From Pseudomonas sessilinigenes (GTDB lineage Bacteria; Pseudomonadota; Gammaproteobacteria; Pseudomonadales; Pseudomonadaceae), in contig NZ_CP027706.1 in assembly GCF_003850565.1 (NCBI RefSeq), positions 4,588,001 to 4,652,000 of the forward strand: DNA of 64,000 nucleotides. Reading direction: 5' to 3'. The translations under genes and the position numbers were made by a program. This document shows, piece after piece, positions 40,930 through 52,875 of the stretch (positions are counted from its first letter, which is position 1; every line of letters starts with the position of its first letter). The notes under the pieces were generated by a model, which saw only the letters and a list, made by a program, of their open reading frames with translations, was not told the origin of the DNA and did not search any database.

Positions 40930-41185
40930 GACAGTTGCGATTTCATCCATGAAAAGAAGCGGGAGGCGACGATGCCGGTAGCCCGAGAGTTGAAGTCTAG
41001 GCCCCGTGGGGCAGGAGCGGGGAGATCGGGATACGTTGGGCGAGGCCTGTAACCGTCCGGACGCGTTGTAAACCCGGGCGCTGAAGCCTGCTGTCGAAGG
41101 GGCTGGGGTGGGAGAGTTTTTTGTCGCCAATTGTTCTGGCGTGGGAGGGCGATGGCCCTGCACCGGTAGGGCAGGGCCGGTAGAG

Positions 41186-41419
41186 TCAGCGGTCTTGGCT
41201 GCCTGGCCCCTGTTCCAGGTGTGCCTGGCTGCAGTACCACTGTTGCGACAGGCTCAACGCCCGATCCTGTGGCAGGTGTACGCCGCAATGGGCGCAACGC
41301 ACCATGGGCGTGGTAGTGGGTTCACTTGATGCACGAGGGGCCGAATCGGGCCGCTTGAATTTGCGCCAGAACCATACCGCAGCAGCAATCAGAGCTATCC
41401 AGAACAGTAGACGAACCAT
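41186..41419 (-). CDS. PP0351 family small membrane protein with zinc-ribbon-like tail
   Basis: 77 residues. One N-terminal membrane segment (LLFWIALIAAAVWFW), a basic stop-transfer stretch (RKFKRPD), and a C-terminal part with CAHCGVHLPQ and WYCSQAH, four possible metal ligands. The family is widespread in Pseudomonas beside bamD or pilR; its role is unknown. Confidence 0.85.
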   Translation of the reverse strand: MVRLLFWIALIAAAVWFWRKFKRPDSAPRASSEPTTTPMVRCAHCGVHLPQDRALSLSQQWYCSQAHLEQGPGSQDR

Positions 41420-41498
41420 GGTGACCAGCTTAGTAGGGAAAGATACGGCAGTTTAGCCAAGCGCTTGCCGGGCGCACAGGCCTATGAAACTCGGGACA

Positions 41499-41525
41499 TG
41501 AAAAAGGGAGACTTCAAGTCTCCCT
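41499..41525 (-). terminator. Rho-independent terminator of bamD
   Basis: On the minus strand the stem AGGGAGACTT / AAGTCTCCCT around one base is followed by five T, 28 bases after the bamD stop. Confidence 0.92.
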
Positions 41526-41552
41526 CTGTTTGGACTGCGCCACTGTCAGCAA

Positions 41553-42575
41553 TCAGTCGAACACGCCTAAGGTCATGTAGCTGAACCAGGAGCGGTCGCT
41601 GTTGTTGCCTTCGGCTTCGTGGTTTTCTTCCTCGATAGCATCGCTATTGCCATTCTTGGACTTGAGTTCTGCGGGAATCGCGTCCTTGGCATCCTGGTAC
41701 TGCTTCATGATGTCCTGGTTGGCGCGGGTTTCTCCCGGTGGCAGCGGTGGGCGGGACTCGATCAGGCCCAGGGTGGCCTTGCTCAGCCAGGAGCGGTTGT
41801 CAGCTTCGGCTACCCGCGGTACGAACTGGCCATCCACCAGGCTTGGGTGGTTCGGGTAGTTGAGCTTCAGGGTTTCCAGGCTGGTGGCTGCCAGTTCATC
41901 CAGGTGCAGGCGCTGATAGGCCTCGGTCATGACCGCCAGGCCATCGCCTACCGAAGGGGTCTCCTGGAAGTTCTCGACGACGTAGCGGCCACGGTTGGCT
42001 GCGGCAACGTACGCCTGGCGGGTCAGGTAGTAGTCGGCTACGTGGATTTCATAGGAGGCCAGCAGGTTGCGCAGGTAGATCATGCGCTGCTTGGCATCCG
42101 GTGCGTAGCGGCTATTGGGAAAGCGGCTGGTGAGTTGGGCGAACTCGTTGTAGGAGTCGCGAGCGGCACCCGGGTCGCGCTTGGTCATGTCCAACGGCAG
42201 GAAGCGCGCCAGCAGGCCCACGTCCTGGTCGAACGAAGTCAGGCCCTTGAGGTAGTAGGCGTAATCCACGTTCGGATGTTGGGGATGCAGGCGAATGAAG
42301 CGCTCGGCAGCCGACTTGGCGGCTTCTGGCTCGGCATTCTTGTAGTTGGCGTAGATCAGCTCGAGCTGTGCCTGATCGGCATAGCGACCGAAGGGATAGC
42401 GCGACTCCAGGGCCTTGAGCTTGGAGGTGGCACTGGTGTAGCTATGGTTGTCCAGGTCGGTCTGCGCCTGCTGGTACAGTTCGACTTCGCTCAGGTTTTC
42501 GTCAACGACTTCCTTCGATGAGCAAGCAGCAGTCAGTGCGAGGATGGCGATCAGCAGCAGGTGTTTCACTTGCAT
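41553..42575 (-). CDS. bamD: Outer membrane assembly factor BamD
   Basis: 340 residues from the ATG at 42575, as in other Pseudomonas; the frame is open 28 codons further. The lipobox LTAAC gives lipidated C18. Five TPR-like repeats follow ([24 protein letters not shown] and others). It is an essential part of the BAM complex that inserts outer-membrane beta barrels. The C-terminal tail is acidic and Asn-rich. It is divergent from rluD, with 150 bases between. Confidence 0.97.
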   Translation of the reverse strand: MQVKHLLLIAILALTAACSSKEVVDENLSEVELYQQAQTDLDNHSYTSATSKLKALESRYPFGRYADQAQLELIYANYKNAEPEAAKSAAERFIRLHPQHPNVDYAYYLKGLTSFDQDVGLLARFLPLDMTKRDPGAARDSYNEFAQLTSRFPNSRYAPDAKQRMIYLRNLLASYEIHVADYYLTRQAYVAAANRGRYVVENFQETPSVGDGLAVMTEAYQRLHLDELAATSLETLKLNYPNHPSLVDGQFVPRVAEADNRSWLSKATLGLIESRPPLPPGETRANQDIMKQYQDAKDAIPAELKSKNGNSDAIEEENHEAEGNNSDRSWFSYMTLGVFD

Positions 42576-42725
42576 AGCGGCTTGCGTCCCTATGACGGCC
42601 GCTGTCTTGGGCGGGGCCGTCCTGTTATGATGAGCGCCCCGTTGAAAGCCTCGGGGCAAAAGACGCCGTATTTAACCACAAGCGCGCAGCCGAAACCAAA
42701 GGCTGTGCCGACCCCCAGTCCGAGC

Positions 42726-43688
42726 ATGTCCGATAAAATTGAACTTCGCGCAGAGGTGCCGTCCGAACTGGGCGGTCAACGCCTCGATCAAGTCGCCGCC
42801 CAACTATTCGCCGAACATTCGCGTTCGCGCCTTTCCGCCTGGATCAAAGACGGTCGACTGACCGTGGATGGGGCGGTACTTCGCCCGCGGGATATCGTGC
42901 ACGGCGGTGCCGTCCTTGAGTTGACTGCCGAGCAGGAAGCCCAGGGTGAATGGGTCGCTCAGGACATCGAGCTGGACATCGTCTATGAAGACGACGACAT
43001 CCTGGTGATCAACAAACCTGCCGGCCTGGTGGTGCACCCGGCTGCTGGCCATGCTGATGGCACCTTGCTCAATGCCCTGCTGCATCACATCCCCGACATC
43101 ATCAATGTGCCACGGGCCGGTATTGTCCATCGCCTGGACAAGGACACCACCGGGCTGATGGTCGTGGCCAAGACCATTCAGGCCCAGACGCAGTTGGTCG
43201 CCCAACTGCAGAGCCGTACCGTCAGCCGCATCTATGAGTGCATCGTGATCGGTGTCGTGACCGCCGGTGGCAAGATCAATGCCCCGATCGGGCGCCATGG
43301 CCAGCAACGCCAACGCATGGCGGTGATGGAAGGCGGCAAGCCTGCCGTCAGTCACTACCGAGTGCTGGAGCGTTTCCGTTCCCACACTCATGTGCGGGTC
43401 AAGCTGGAAACCGGTCGTACCCACCAGATCCGGGTGCATATGTCCCATATCAACTTTCCGTTGGTGGGGGACCCGGCATATGGCGGCCGCTTCCGCATTC
43501 CTCCGGCAGCCAGCCCGACCATGGTCGAGTCATTGAAGAACTTCCCGCGCCAGGCTCTGCATGCACGTTTCCTGGAACTGGACCACCCGACCACCGGTAA
43601 GCGCATGAGCTGGGAGTCGCCGTTGCCGGAAGACTTCGTCTGGCTGCTGTCGCTGCTCAAGCAAGACCGCGAGGCGTTCATCGGATGA
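42726..43688 (+). CDS. rluD: 23S rRNA pseudouridine synthase D
   Basis: 320 residues from the ATG at 42726, matching P. aeruginosa RluD. The S4-like domain (QRLDQVAAQLFAEHSRSRLSAWIKDGRL) precedes the catalytic domain with VHRLDKDTTGLMVVAKT, whose Asp is the nucleophile. It makes the pseudouridines of helix 69. pgeF overlaps its end by 4 bases. The ribosome site before the ATG is weak. Confidence 0.97.
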   Translation: MSDKIELRAEVPSELGGQRLDQVAAQLFAEHSRSRLSAWIKDGRLTVDGAVLRPRDIVHGGAVLELTAEQEAQGEWVAQDIELDIVYEDDDILVINKPAGLVVHPAAGHADGTLLNALLHHIPDIINVPRAGIVHRLDKDTTGLMVVAKTIQAQTQLVAQLQSRTVSRIYECIVIGVVTAGGKINAPIGRHGQQRQRMAVMEGGKPAVSHYRVLERFRSHTHVRVKLETGRTHQIRVHMSHINFPLVGDPAYGGRFRIPPAASPTMVESLKNFPRQALHARFLELDHPTTGKRMSWESPLPEDFVWLLSLLKQDREAFIG

Positions 43689-44410
43689 ATGACTGGCTGA
43701 TTCCCGACTGGCCAGCGCCGGCTGGAGTCAAAGCCTGTGTTACCACCCGTGAGGGCGGCGTCAGCCTGGCGCCGTTCGACAGTCTCAATCTGGGTGATCA
43801 CGTTGACGATCATCCTGAAGCGGTAGCCGAAAACCGTCGTCGCCTCACTGAACGCTTCGCCATGGCCCCGGCCTGGCTGCAGCAGGTGCACGGTGTCGCG
43901 GTGGCCCACGCCGATCCGGCCGTGGTTGCAACCGCCGATGCCAGCTGGTCCGCGACCCCAGGTATTGCCTGTACGGTGATGACCGCCGACTGCCTGCCGG
44001 CGCTTTTCTGCAATCGCGCCGGAACCCGGGTCGGGGCCGCTCATGCCGGCTGGCGTGGGCTGGCTGCCGGGGTGCTGGAAGCCACGCTCGATCATTTGGA
44101 CGTGCCAGCTTCTGAGGTCCTGGTATGGCTGGGGCCGGCCATCGGTCCGCAGCGTTTTGAAGTGGGCGCCGAAGTGCGTGAAGTGTTCGTCGCCCAGCTG
44201 GCCGAGGCCGAGCAGGCCTTCGTGCCGAGCATCAATGCCGGGCGCTTCATGGCCGATATCTACCAACTGGCCCGCCTGCGCCTGGCGGCCCGTGGCGTCA
44301 CGGCTGTTTATGGCGGTGGTTATTGCACAGTCAGCGACCCTCGCTTCTTCTCCTATCGGCGCAGTCCGCGTACCGGGCGTTTTGCTTCCCTCGTCTGGCT
44401 CGAGCGCTAG
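43685..44410 (+). CDS. pgeF: Purine nucleoside phosphorylase-like / laccase-domain protein PgeF (YfiH)
   Basis: 241 residues. The zinc site histidines and cysteine are visible: LQQVHG, MTADCLPALF and AAHAGWRGLAAG. This family acts on purine nucleosides and on peptidoglycan-related amino acid editing (UDP-MurNAc with wrong residue), so the older name polyphenol oxidase is misleading. It is coupled to rluD through ATGA. The pair is common in gamma-proteobacteria. Confidence 0.94.
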   Translation: MNDWLIPDWPAPAGVKACVTTREGGVSLAPFDSLNLGDHVDDHPEAVAENRRRLTERFAMAPAWLQQVHGVAVAHADPAVVATADASWSATPGIACTVMTADCLPALFCNRAGTRVGAAHAGWRGLAAGVLEATLDHLDVPASEVLVWLGPAIGPQRFEVGAEVREVFVAQLAEAEQAFVPSINAGRFMADIYQLARLRLAARGVTAVYGGGYCTVSDPRFFSYRRSPRTGRFASLVWLER

Positions 44411-44440
44411 ACTAATCTGACTTGCGTCAAGCAACTGGCG

Positions 44441-44468
44441 CTTGAATCTCCCAGAATCGACCGCATCT
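44441..44468 (+). promoter_or_regulatory. Heat-shock (sigma-32) promoter of clpB
   Basis: CTTGAA is followed after 14 bases by CCGCATCT, one mismatch from the sigma-32 -10 consensus CCCCATNT. It lies 73 bases upstream of the clpB start codon. Confidence 0.83.
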
Positions 44469-44540
44469 AGAGAATCATCTGGCAGGTTTCTCTATTTAGG
44501 TGTGTCCATCGCTCCGGCCTGCTCAAAAGGAAGGTGACTA

Positions 44541-47105
<2,565 letters not shown>

Positions 47106-47130
47106 TCATCAGATCGCCTGTAGATAAAAA

Positions 47131-47156
47131 GCCTCGCATTGCGAGGCTTTTTTTTC
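47131..47156 (+). terminator. Rho-independent terminator of clpB
   Basis: GCCTCGCA and TGCGAGGC flank one T, followed by about eight T, 26 bases after the stop codon. Confidence 0.95.
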
Positions 47157-47288
47157 ACTAGGGCGTTGAACTATAAGGAAAAGGCTTGTAAAGTGCGCCC
47201 CGCAGTCAGTCACCCCTCAGGTTTTTTCTGCTGAAGAAGAAACCGGCAATGAACTCGCAAATCATTGTCTTAAAAGCAATTTAGGGGG

Positions 47289-47316
47289 TTGACAGAGGTT
47301 TTAAAGATTGTAAAAT
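47289..47316 (+). promoter_or_regulatory. Strong sigma-70 promoter of the tRNA cluster
   Basis: TTGACA, 16 bases, then TAAAAT, followed by the G+C-rich discriminator GGCGCGCC typical of stable-RNA promoters under stringent control. Transcription would start about 76 bases before tRNA-Asn. Confidence 0.88.
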
Positions 47317-47399
47317 GGCGCGCCTCAGAGACATGAACGTAGCGATACGAAGAAAGTCGAAGAGGATGAAGCAACACGTTGTAGCTTGAAGTGCTTAGT

Positions 47400-47475
47400 T
47401 CCGTGATAGCTCAGTCGGTAGAGCAAATGACTGTTAATCATTGGGTCCCAGGTTCGAGTCCTGGTCACGGAGCCA
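47400..47475 (+). tRNA. tRNA-Asn (GTT)
   Basis: 76 bases with acceptor TCCGTGA / TCACGGA, D-loop AGCTCAGTCGGTAGAGC, anticodon loop CTGTTAATC (GTT), T-loop GGTTCGAGTCC and encoded CCA. Confidence 0.97.
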
Positions 47476-47484
47476 ACTTCAAAC

Positions 47485-47561
47485 CGGGGTATAGCGCAGT
47501 CCGGTAGCGCGCCTGCTTTGGGAGCAGGATGTCAGGAGTTCGAATCCCCTTACCCCGACCA
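47485..47561 (+). tRNA. tRNA-Pro (TGG), first copy
   Basis: 77 bases with acceptor CGGGGTA / TACCCCG, anticodon loop CTTTGGGAG (TGG), T-loop AGTTCGAATCC and encoded CCA. An identical copy lies at 47736. Confidence 0.97.
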
Positions 47562-47566
47562 TATTT

Positions 47567-47642
47567 GGGTCGTTAGCTCAGTTGGTAGAGCAGTTGGCTT
47601 TTAACCAATTGGTCGCAGGTTCGAATCCTGCACGACCCACCA
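47567..47642 (+). tRNA. tRNA-Lys (TTT)
   Basis: 76 bases with acceptor GGGTCGT / ACGACCC, anticodon loop CTTTTAACC (TTT), T-loop GGTTCGAATCC and encoded CCA. Confidence 0.97.
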
Positions 47643-47704
47643 TTTTTGAAACCAGTTCGCTGGAATCGAATCTTAAGAGCAGGGGCCAAAAGCACTGTTC
47701 GAAG

Positions 47705-47733
47705 AAGGCGCCTCTTGAAGGTGCCTTTTTTTT
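47705..47733 (+). terminator. Terminator between tRNA-Lys and the second tRNA-Pro
   Basis: AAGGCGCCT pairs with AGGTGCCTT (one G-T pair) and is followed by a run of about eight T. It would end the Asn-Pro-Lys transcript. Confidence 0.82.
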
Positions 47734-47735
47734 AC

Positions 47736-47812
47736 CGGGGTATAGCGCAGTCCGGTAGCGCGCCTGCTTTGGGAGCAGGATGTCAGGAGTTCGAATCCCC
47801 TTACCCCGACCA
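47736..47812 (+). tRNA. tRNA-Pro (TGG), second copy
   Basis: Identical over all 77 bases to the tRNA-Pro at 47485. It lies downstream of a terminator, only three bases after the T run, so its transcription depends on read-through or an unseen promoter. Confidence 0.96.
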
Positions 47813-47820
47813 TATTTACG

Positions 47821-47850
47821 AAAAGGGCACCTCTAGAGGTGCCCTTTTTC
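47821..47850 (+). terminator. Terminator after the second tRNA-Pro
   Basis: GGGCACCTCT and AGAGGTGCCC form a perfect 10-bp palindrome flanked by A and T runs; it can act in both directions. Confidence 0.92.
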
Positions 47851-47937
47851 GTTTGTCTGCTCGTAAGGTTCCAAGGATATATTGAGCGTTGCTCGGCTGA
47901 AGCGAACAACGCTTAAAGACCAGTAGTCGCTGCCCTT

Positions 47938-50900
47938 TCAGCGCTCTAGTGATTCTTCCCGGCTCTTGTATTCTCCAAGCAAGCCCAGTTCTAGAGTCAT
48001 GATCGCCTGCTTCACCTGTTCAACACGTTCGGTGATTACCGCCAAGGATAGGTCGGGGCTGAGGCAGGCATCCTCCAGTTGACGACAGCTTTCTACCAGC
48101 TGTGCACCTTTTACCACTCGCGCTGCGCCTTTAATACGATGCGCCAGTTCCGCCAGTTCAGTGATCGCCTGGTCCCGCAAGCACGTTGTCAGTGCCTGTA
48201 GGTCTTTACGGTTGCTGCTCAGCAGCTCGTTCAAGAGTTGATGCAGCATTGCCGCTTCGCCTCCCACCAGGGTATGCAGGGACTCGAGGTCGAATACCCG
48301 GGGTGGTTGAGTAAGGTCTTGTGGAGGCGCGGAGGTCGGCCCCTGTTCACTCTCATCGACCTCGCCCAACGTCAGCAGGCGCTCCTCCAGTTCGTCGAGG
48401 CTGATGGGCTTGACCAGGCAATCATTCATTCCGGCCTGGACACAACGGTCTGTCTCTTCAGGTTGCGCGTCTGCAGTCAAGCCAACGATGGTCACGGGCT
48501 CGCAAGCATTGTCACGTTCATCCTGACGGATAGCCCGGGCCAATTCAGCGCCATTCATGATGGGCATGTGATAGTCGGTGATGATGATGTCGAAAGCGTG
48601 CTCGCGCCAGATATTCAAGGCATCCAGGCCGTTCTCTGCCTCGACTACATCATGTCCGAGGAAGCACAGCTGTTGTTGCAGAACCTGGCGGTTCACTGAG
48701 TGATCGTCCACCACGAGAACTTGCAGGCGGCGCATCTGGCGCGCCTTGGGCTGGGCGGGGCGTTCGCTGGTGGCGACCCGTTCCAGGGCCTGCAGGCGCA
48801 ACTCCACATTCACCCGAGTGCCATGGCCCAACGAACTGTTCAGGGAAATCTGGCCCCCCATCATTTCGCACAGGGAGCGACAAATCACCAGGCCCAGGCC
48901 CGTACCTTCTGCGTTCGGTACGTTGCGCTCCACCTGCGAGAACGGCCGGAACAGGCGTTGTTGGCTGGCCGGGGATATTCCGATCCCTGAGTCTTCGACG
49001 CAGAGGTTGATCCGCAGCAAGGCGTTTTCCATCAAGTCCGCCGTTATGGTCACCTTGATGAAGCCAGCCTCGGTGAACTTGATAGCGTTGCTCACCAGGT
49101 TGGAAAGGATCTGTTTGAAGCGCATCCCATCTACCAGGACATCGCCGTTGATGCTGGAGTCGATCTCGAGGATCAGGCTCAGGCCTTTCTGCCGTGCCAA
49201 CCCCTCGAATACCCTGGCGACCGACTCCACCAGCTCGCGCAAATTGGAACGCTTGGGCGAGAGGCTCAGGCGTCCGGATTCGATGCGGGCAATATCGAGG
49301 ATATCGCCGATCAGCTCCAGCAGGCTTTTGGCCGAGTTATAGGCGATATCGATACTGGAGCGTTCAATCCTGTCGTTGTTGGCACGCTTGAGTTCCAGCT
49401 CCAGGATGCTGATGACTGCATTCATTGGGGTGCGTATTTCATGGCTCATGGTCGCCAGGAACGTCGTCTTGGCCCGGCTGGCCTCATCTGCAAGGTTTTT
49501 CGCTTCCTTGAGCTCCTGGACCAGGTATCGGTGCTTGGTAATGTCCAGCCAGCCACAGATCACGCCTTTGGTAACGCCATTGGCGTCCTGGAAGGGCTGG
49601 ATCCAGTGTTCTATCCAGACCTCCTTGCCCTGCAGTTGTATGGCATAGATGGACGTGACCGTCTGCCCATCATTGATCGCTTGCAGATAGCTCTGGTGCA
49701 GATCGGGTTCCGCAGAGAAGTGCTCGCTGGGCAGTTGCTGCACGGTCTTGTTCAGGACCTGCTCGGCGCTCAGCCCGACACTACGCAAATAGCTGCGATT
49801 GCAGGACAGCATATTGCCCTCCAGGTCTCGTATGTAGAGCACCGGGGGCATGTTTTCGGTCAGCGTTTCGATGAAGCGCAGTTGATCATTGAGTGTCTTC
49901 TCGGCCTTTATGCGGCGCTGCAGATAGAAGCCCCAGATCAAGGACAGCAGGAGCAGTAATGCCGCTCCGGTAATGATTTCCGCGATTACGATGCTGTAGT
50001 CGCGCCAGGTTTCGCTGCTCATGCCTGGCGGTGAGCGCCAGTGATTGGCCATGGCATTGAGATCGTCGGCGGGGAGGCTGAGCAAAACCTTGTCGAGGAT
50101 CGATTGCAGCTCCGCATCGCCCCGACGTACGGCAAAGCTGGCGGTTTTCTGGCTGCTGTGGATCAGGCCGGCAACGGCCAGGCGATTCTGGAACAGGCGG
50201 ACGATGTAGTAGCGCGATGTGGGCAGGGCGACCACCGCTGCGTCAGCACTGCCTGAGTAGACCTGACTCATGCTATCCAGCGAGGTTTGTGTCTCTATCA
50301 CCTGGGTCTTGGGATACAGCTCGCGTACCTGTTGCAATGCCACATGCCCGGCGGGTATGGCCAGGCGCTTGCCAATCAGGTTGTCTGGTACTTGTGCCCA
50401 GGCTGTCCTGTCCGTCTGGGTGATGAGTACAAAGGGGCTGTTCAGGAACGGGCGAGTAAAGCGCAGGCTCTCCTCTCGCTGCGCACTGGCGGTCATGATG
50501 GCCAGGTCCGCCTCGGAGCGTTGCAGGGCTTCAATCTGTTGCGGGTAGCCACCGTTGCGGGCGGTTACTTCGAATCGCAGGCCTGTGCGCTGGCTAATCA
50601 CTTCCAGCAGTTCAGCCGCAACACCGGAAAAAACGCCTTTGGCATCGTAAAAGGCCACAGGTGCCAGGTCATCGTTGATCACTAGGCGCACGACTGGGTT
50701 ACGTGCGATCCAGCGTGATTCCTCTGCGGTCAAGGGGACTCGTTCATCTGATGGCAAGAAACCGCTTCCCACCCAGCGTTGGGTCAGGCTGGTGAGTTTT
50801 TCCTGGCCGATGCTGCTGATGCTCTGGTCGAGGATCTTCTGCAGGCGCTGGTTGTTACTGCGTACAGCAAAACCATAGCCGGCGCGGGATGGGCCTATGA

Positions 50901-51579
50901 AGCGCTCGAACTTGAGAAAGCCATAGTAGGCACGATTGATATGGAAGTAGGCGCTGAGTAGGTCGTCGACGTAGATCTCTGCATCACCGAATGCTGCGGC
51001 AGCTATCGCTTCTTCGTGGGATGGATAGATCAGCAGATGGGCCAATGGAAAGCGTGACCGCAGTTCTGGGCTGTGTTCCTTGGTCACGGCAATCCGCCGC
51101 CCGGCGAGATCGGTTGAGGCGTTGCGCGGGTCATTGTTGCGTTTGAACAGGGCCAGGCGGCCTTCGGCGAACGACTGGGTGAAGCTGAGGCTGTGCTCGC
51201 TTCGTTCGGAGCTGTGACTGCTCAGCAAATCGATGTTGGCTGTTTTCAGGGCCTCTATGGCTTCCTCCCGGGTGGCAAAGGGAACGATTTTTATGCTGAC
51301 TCCGAGCATCTGGCCGATCAGTGCGCTGATATCTGCATTGAGCCCCTCATAGCGATTATCGTTGTAGCTGACGCTAAACGGTGGCGATTCCGCGGCAATG
51401 GCGCCGATCTTCAGTTCCTGCTTGCTCCGTAGCCAGCGCCAGTCTTCCTCCTCCAGCATGAGTTCGTGAGGGTCCAGGCGTGCAGTGCTGTACAGGGTCG
51501 TAGGTAGCACCTGGGCCATTGCCAGTTGGGCTCCCATTATCGTCAAGCAGCTAAGAAGCCAGTTAAGTGGTAAATGCAT
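47938..51579 (-). CDS. rocS1: Hybrid sensor histidine kinase RocS1/SadS (BvgS type)
   Basis: 1213 residues. Signal peptide (MHLPLNWLLSCLTIMG), two periplasmic solute-binding (SBP_bac_3) domains at about 50-275 and 285-515, one membrane helix (about 528-552), a PAS domain (570-690), HisKA with H713 in FLATMSHEIRTPMNAV, HATPase with GTGLGLVI, a receiver with D1002 in IIITDYHMP, and an Hpt domain with H1147 in LAHRIKGAARV. The architecture equals BvgS/EvgS and P. aeruginosa RocS1. With RocR and RocA1 next to it, it likely controls cup-type fimbriae and biofilm or secretion genes. It follows rocR by 120 bases in the same direction. The ligand is unknown. Confidence 0.9.
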   Translation of the reverse strand: MHLPLNWLLSCLTIMGAQLAMAQVLPTTLYSTARLDPHELMLEEEDWRWLRSKQELKIGAIAAESPPFSVSYNDNRYEGLNADISALIGQMLGVSIKIVPFATREEAIEALKTANIDLLSSHSSERSEHSLSFTQSFAEGRLALFKRNNDPRNASTDLAGRRIAVTKEHSPELRSRFPLAHLLIYPSHEEAIAAAAFGDAEIYVDDLLSAYFHINRAYYGFLKFERFIGPSRAGYGFAVRSNNQRLQKILDQSISSIGQEKLTSLTQRWVGSGFLPSDERVPLTAEESRWIARNPVVRLVINDDLAPVAFYDAKGVFSGVAAELLEVISQRTGLRFEVTARNGGYPQQIEALQRSEADLAIMTASAQREESLRFTRPFLNSPFVLITQTDRTAWAQVPDNLIGKRLAIPAGHVALQQVRELYPKTQVIETQTSLDSMSQVYSGSADAAVVALPTSRYYIVRLFQNRLAVAGLIHSSQKTASFAVRRGDAELQSILDKVLLSLPADDLNAMANHWRSPPGMSSETWRDYSIVIAEIITGAALLLLLSLIWGFYLQRRIKAEKTLNDQLRFIETLTENMPPVLYIRDLEGNMLSCNRSYLRSVGLSAEQVLNKTVQQLPSEHFSAEPDLHQSYLQAINDGQTVTSIYAIQLQGKEVWIEHWIQPFQDANGVTKGVICGWLDITKHRYLVQELKEAKNLADEASRAKTTFLATMSHEIRTPMNAVISILELELKRANNDRIERSSIDIAYNSAKSLLELIGDILDIARIESGRLSLSPKRSNLRELVESVARVFEGLARQKGLSLILEIDSSINGDVLVDGMRFKQILSNLVSNAIKFTEAGFIKVTITADLMENALLRINLCVEDSGIGISPASQQRLFRPFSQVERNVPNAEGTGLGLVICRSLCEMMGGQISLNSSLGHGTRVNVELRLQALERVATSERPAQPKARQMRRLQVLVVDDHSVNRQVLQQQLCFLGHDVVEAENGLDALNIWREHAFDIIITDYHMPIMNGAELARAIRQDERDNACEPVTIVGLTADAQPEETDRCVQAGMNDCLVKPISLDELEERLLTLGEVDESEQGPTSAPPQDLTQPPRVFDLESLHTLVGGEAAMLHQLLNELLSSNRKDLQALTTCLRDQAITELAELAHRIKGAARVVKGAQLVESCRQLEDACLSPDLSLAVITERVEQVKQAIMTLELGLLGEYKSREESLER

Positions 51580-51699
51580 GATCGCTTCTGGAATCAGGAG
51601 GTCAGGAGGGAATGGTCAGCAGACAATGCTGTGATGAGCATTGGCTGGTGGCGGCAGAATATGGATTGTCATCTGTCAGTGAGCCATCGAGGTGATGGA

Positions 51700-52875
51700 C
51701 TAGCGTGTGCAATAGGCTGTGAAGTGCTTTTCAGGCATCGGGCGAGCGAAGAGAAATCCCTGGGCGGCGTGACAACCCAGTTCTTGCAGGCGCCTGCGTT
51801 GCTCGGCAGTTTCGACGCCCTCGATGATCAGGGACATACCCAGGGAGCGGGCAAGGGTCACTGTGTAACTAATGATTGCGCTGCTTCTGGGGTGGTGCTT
51901 CATTTTGCGTACGAAGCTGCCATTCAGCTTGATCTGGCTGAAGGGTATCTCGCAAAGGCGCTCCAAGGATGCGTAGCCGGCTCCGAAATCATCCATGGCC
52001 AGGCCGCACCCCATCACGCGCAGGCGCACCAGATTCTCCAGGCTGATGGCAGGGACGCTTGCCATGCCGGTTTCGTTGATTTCAAAGGTGAGGCTGCTGG
52101 AGGGCACCTTGAATAGCGCAGCCATCGACGCGATGGAGTCGGTCAGGTTCAGGGATGCGAGCTGCAATGGATGCAGGTTGAATGAAAAGTTCAGGGGCTT
52201 GCCTTGTTGAGCCAGGGTGTGGCGTAGAGCCAGGCCGAGCTCGAAGGATGGCCAGAACAGCCGGTCCAGCAGGCTGTTCTGTTCCATGACATGCAGGAAG
52301 TACGAGGGCGGGAGCACACCCAGTTGCGGGTGATTCCAGCGGACCAGGGCTTCCACGCCCAGCAGCGAGGTATCGGCGAGCGCCACCGTGGGCTGGTAGT
52401 AGGGTTCGAATTCGCCATTGTCCAACCCGCGAACGATGTCGGACAGCGTTGGCAACTCGAATCTGGTCAAGAGCGTGAATGGGTTTTGGCGCCACCTCTG
52501 ATGACGCGCCAGCAGCGTGATAAGGCGCTCGAGGCTGAAAGGCTTTCCCAGATCGCCGAGGAAATTCAAGCCCAGGCGCTTGATCATTGTTATGGCGGCT
52601 TGTCGCAGGATTGGTTCAAGCTGGCTGCACAGGATAACGGAGTGCAGCTTGCCGTTTTGGCTGGCCTGGCGCAGGAACGCCAGACCGTCCATCTCTGACA
52701 TTTTCAGGTCGCATATGGCAATGTCCATTTTCTCGCTGGCGTTCAACAGGTCCAGGGCCTCATTGCCGTTGCCCGCTTCATGGACGTGTCCAGGCATGAC
52801 TTTCCTCAATGCCAGGGTGATGACCAGGCGCTGCAAGGGGTCGTCCTCCAGAACCAGAATATTCAGATTTTGCAT
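51700..52875 (-). CDS. rocR: RocR/SadR: response regulator with EAL phosphodiesterase domain
   Basis: 391 residues. The receiver has D56 (AICDLKMS); the EAL domain starts near 145. Metal and catalytic residues are E175 (VEALVRW), N233, E265, E268, D295-D296 (MDDFGAGYASL), K316 and E352 (IIEGVET), at the same residue numbers I recall for P. aeruginosa RocR, so c-di-GMP hydrolysis is expected. The usual KID motif reads K-L-N. RocR competes with RocA1 for phosphate from the Hpt of RocS1 and lowers c-di-GMP. It is the first gene of the rocR-rocS1 unit. Confidence 0.9.
   Translation of the reverse strand: MQNLNILVLEDDPLQRLVITLALRKVMPGHVHEAGNGNEALDLLNASEKMDIAICDLKMSEMDGLAFLRQASQNGKLHSVILCSQLEPILRQAAITMIKRLGLNFLGDLGKPFSLERLITLLARHQRWRQNPFTLLTRFELPTLSDIVRGLDNGEFEPYYQPTVALADTSLLGVEALVRWNHPQLGVLPPSYFLHVMEQNSLLDRLFWPSFELGLALRHTLAQQGKPLNFSFNLHPLQLASLNLTDSIASMAALFKVPSSSLTFEINETGMASVPAISLENLVRLRVMGCGLAMDDFGAGYASLERLCEIPFSQIKLNGSFVRKMKHHPRSSAIISYTVTLARSLGMSLIIEGVETAEQRRRLQELGCHAAQGFLFARPMPEKHFTAYCTR

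Larger units (their letters stand above)
47483..47817 (+). repeat. 84-bp exact direct repeat carrying tRNA-Pro
   Basis: Bases 47483-47566 and 47734-47817 are identical, covering the tRNA-Pro gene plus two bases upstream and the CATATTT end downstream. The period is 251 bases, with tRNA-Lys between the copies. Confidence 0.9.

Noticed and set aside
47646..47885. Small open frames over the tRNA cluster
   Set aside because: They cover tRNA-Pro and terminators, with no ribosome site.
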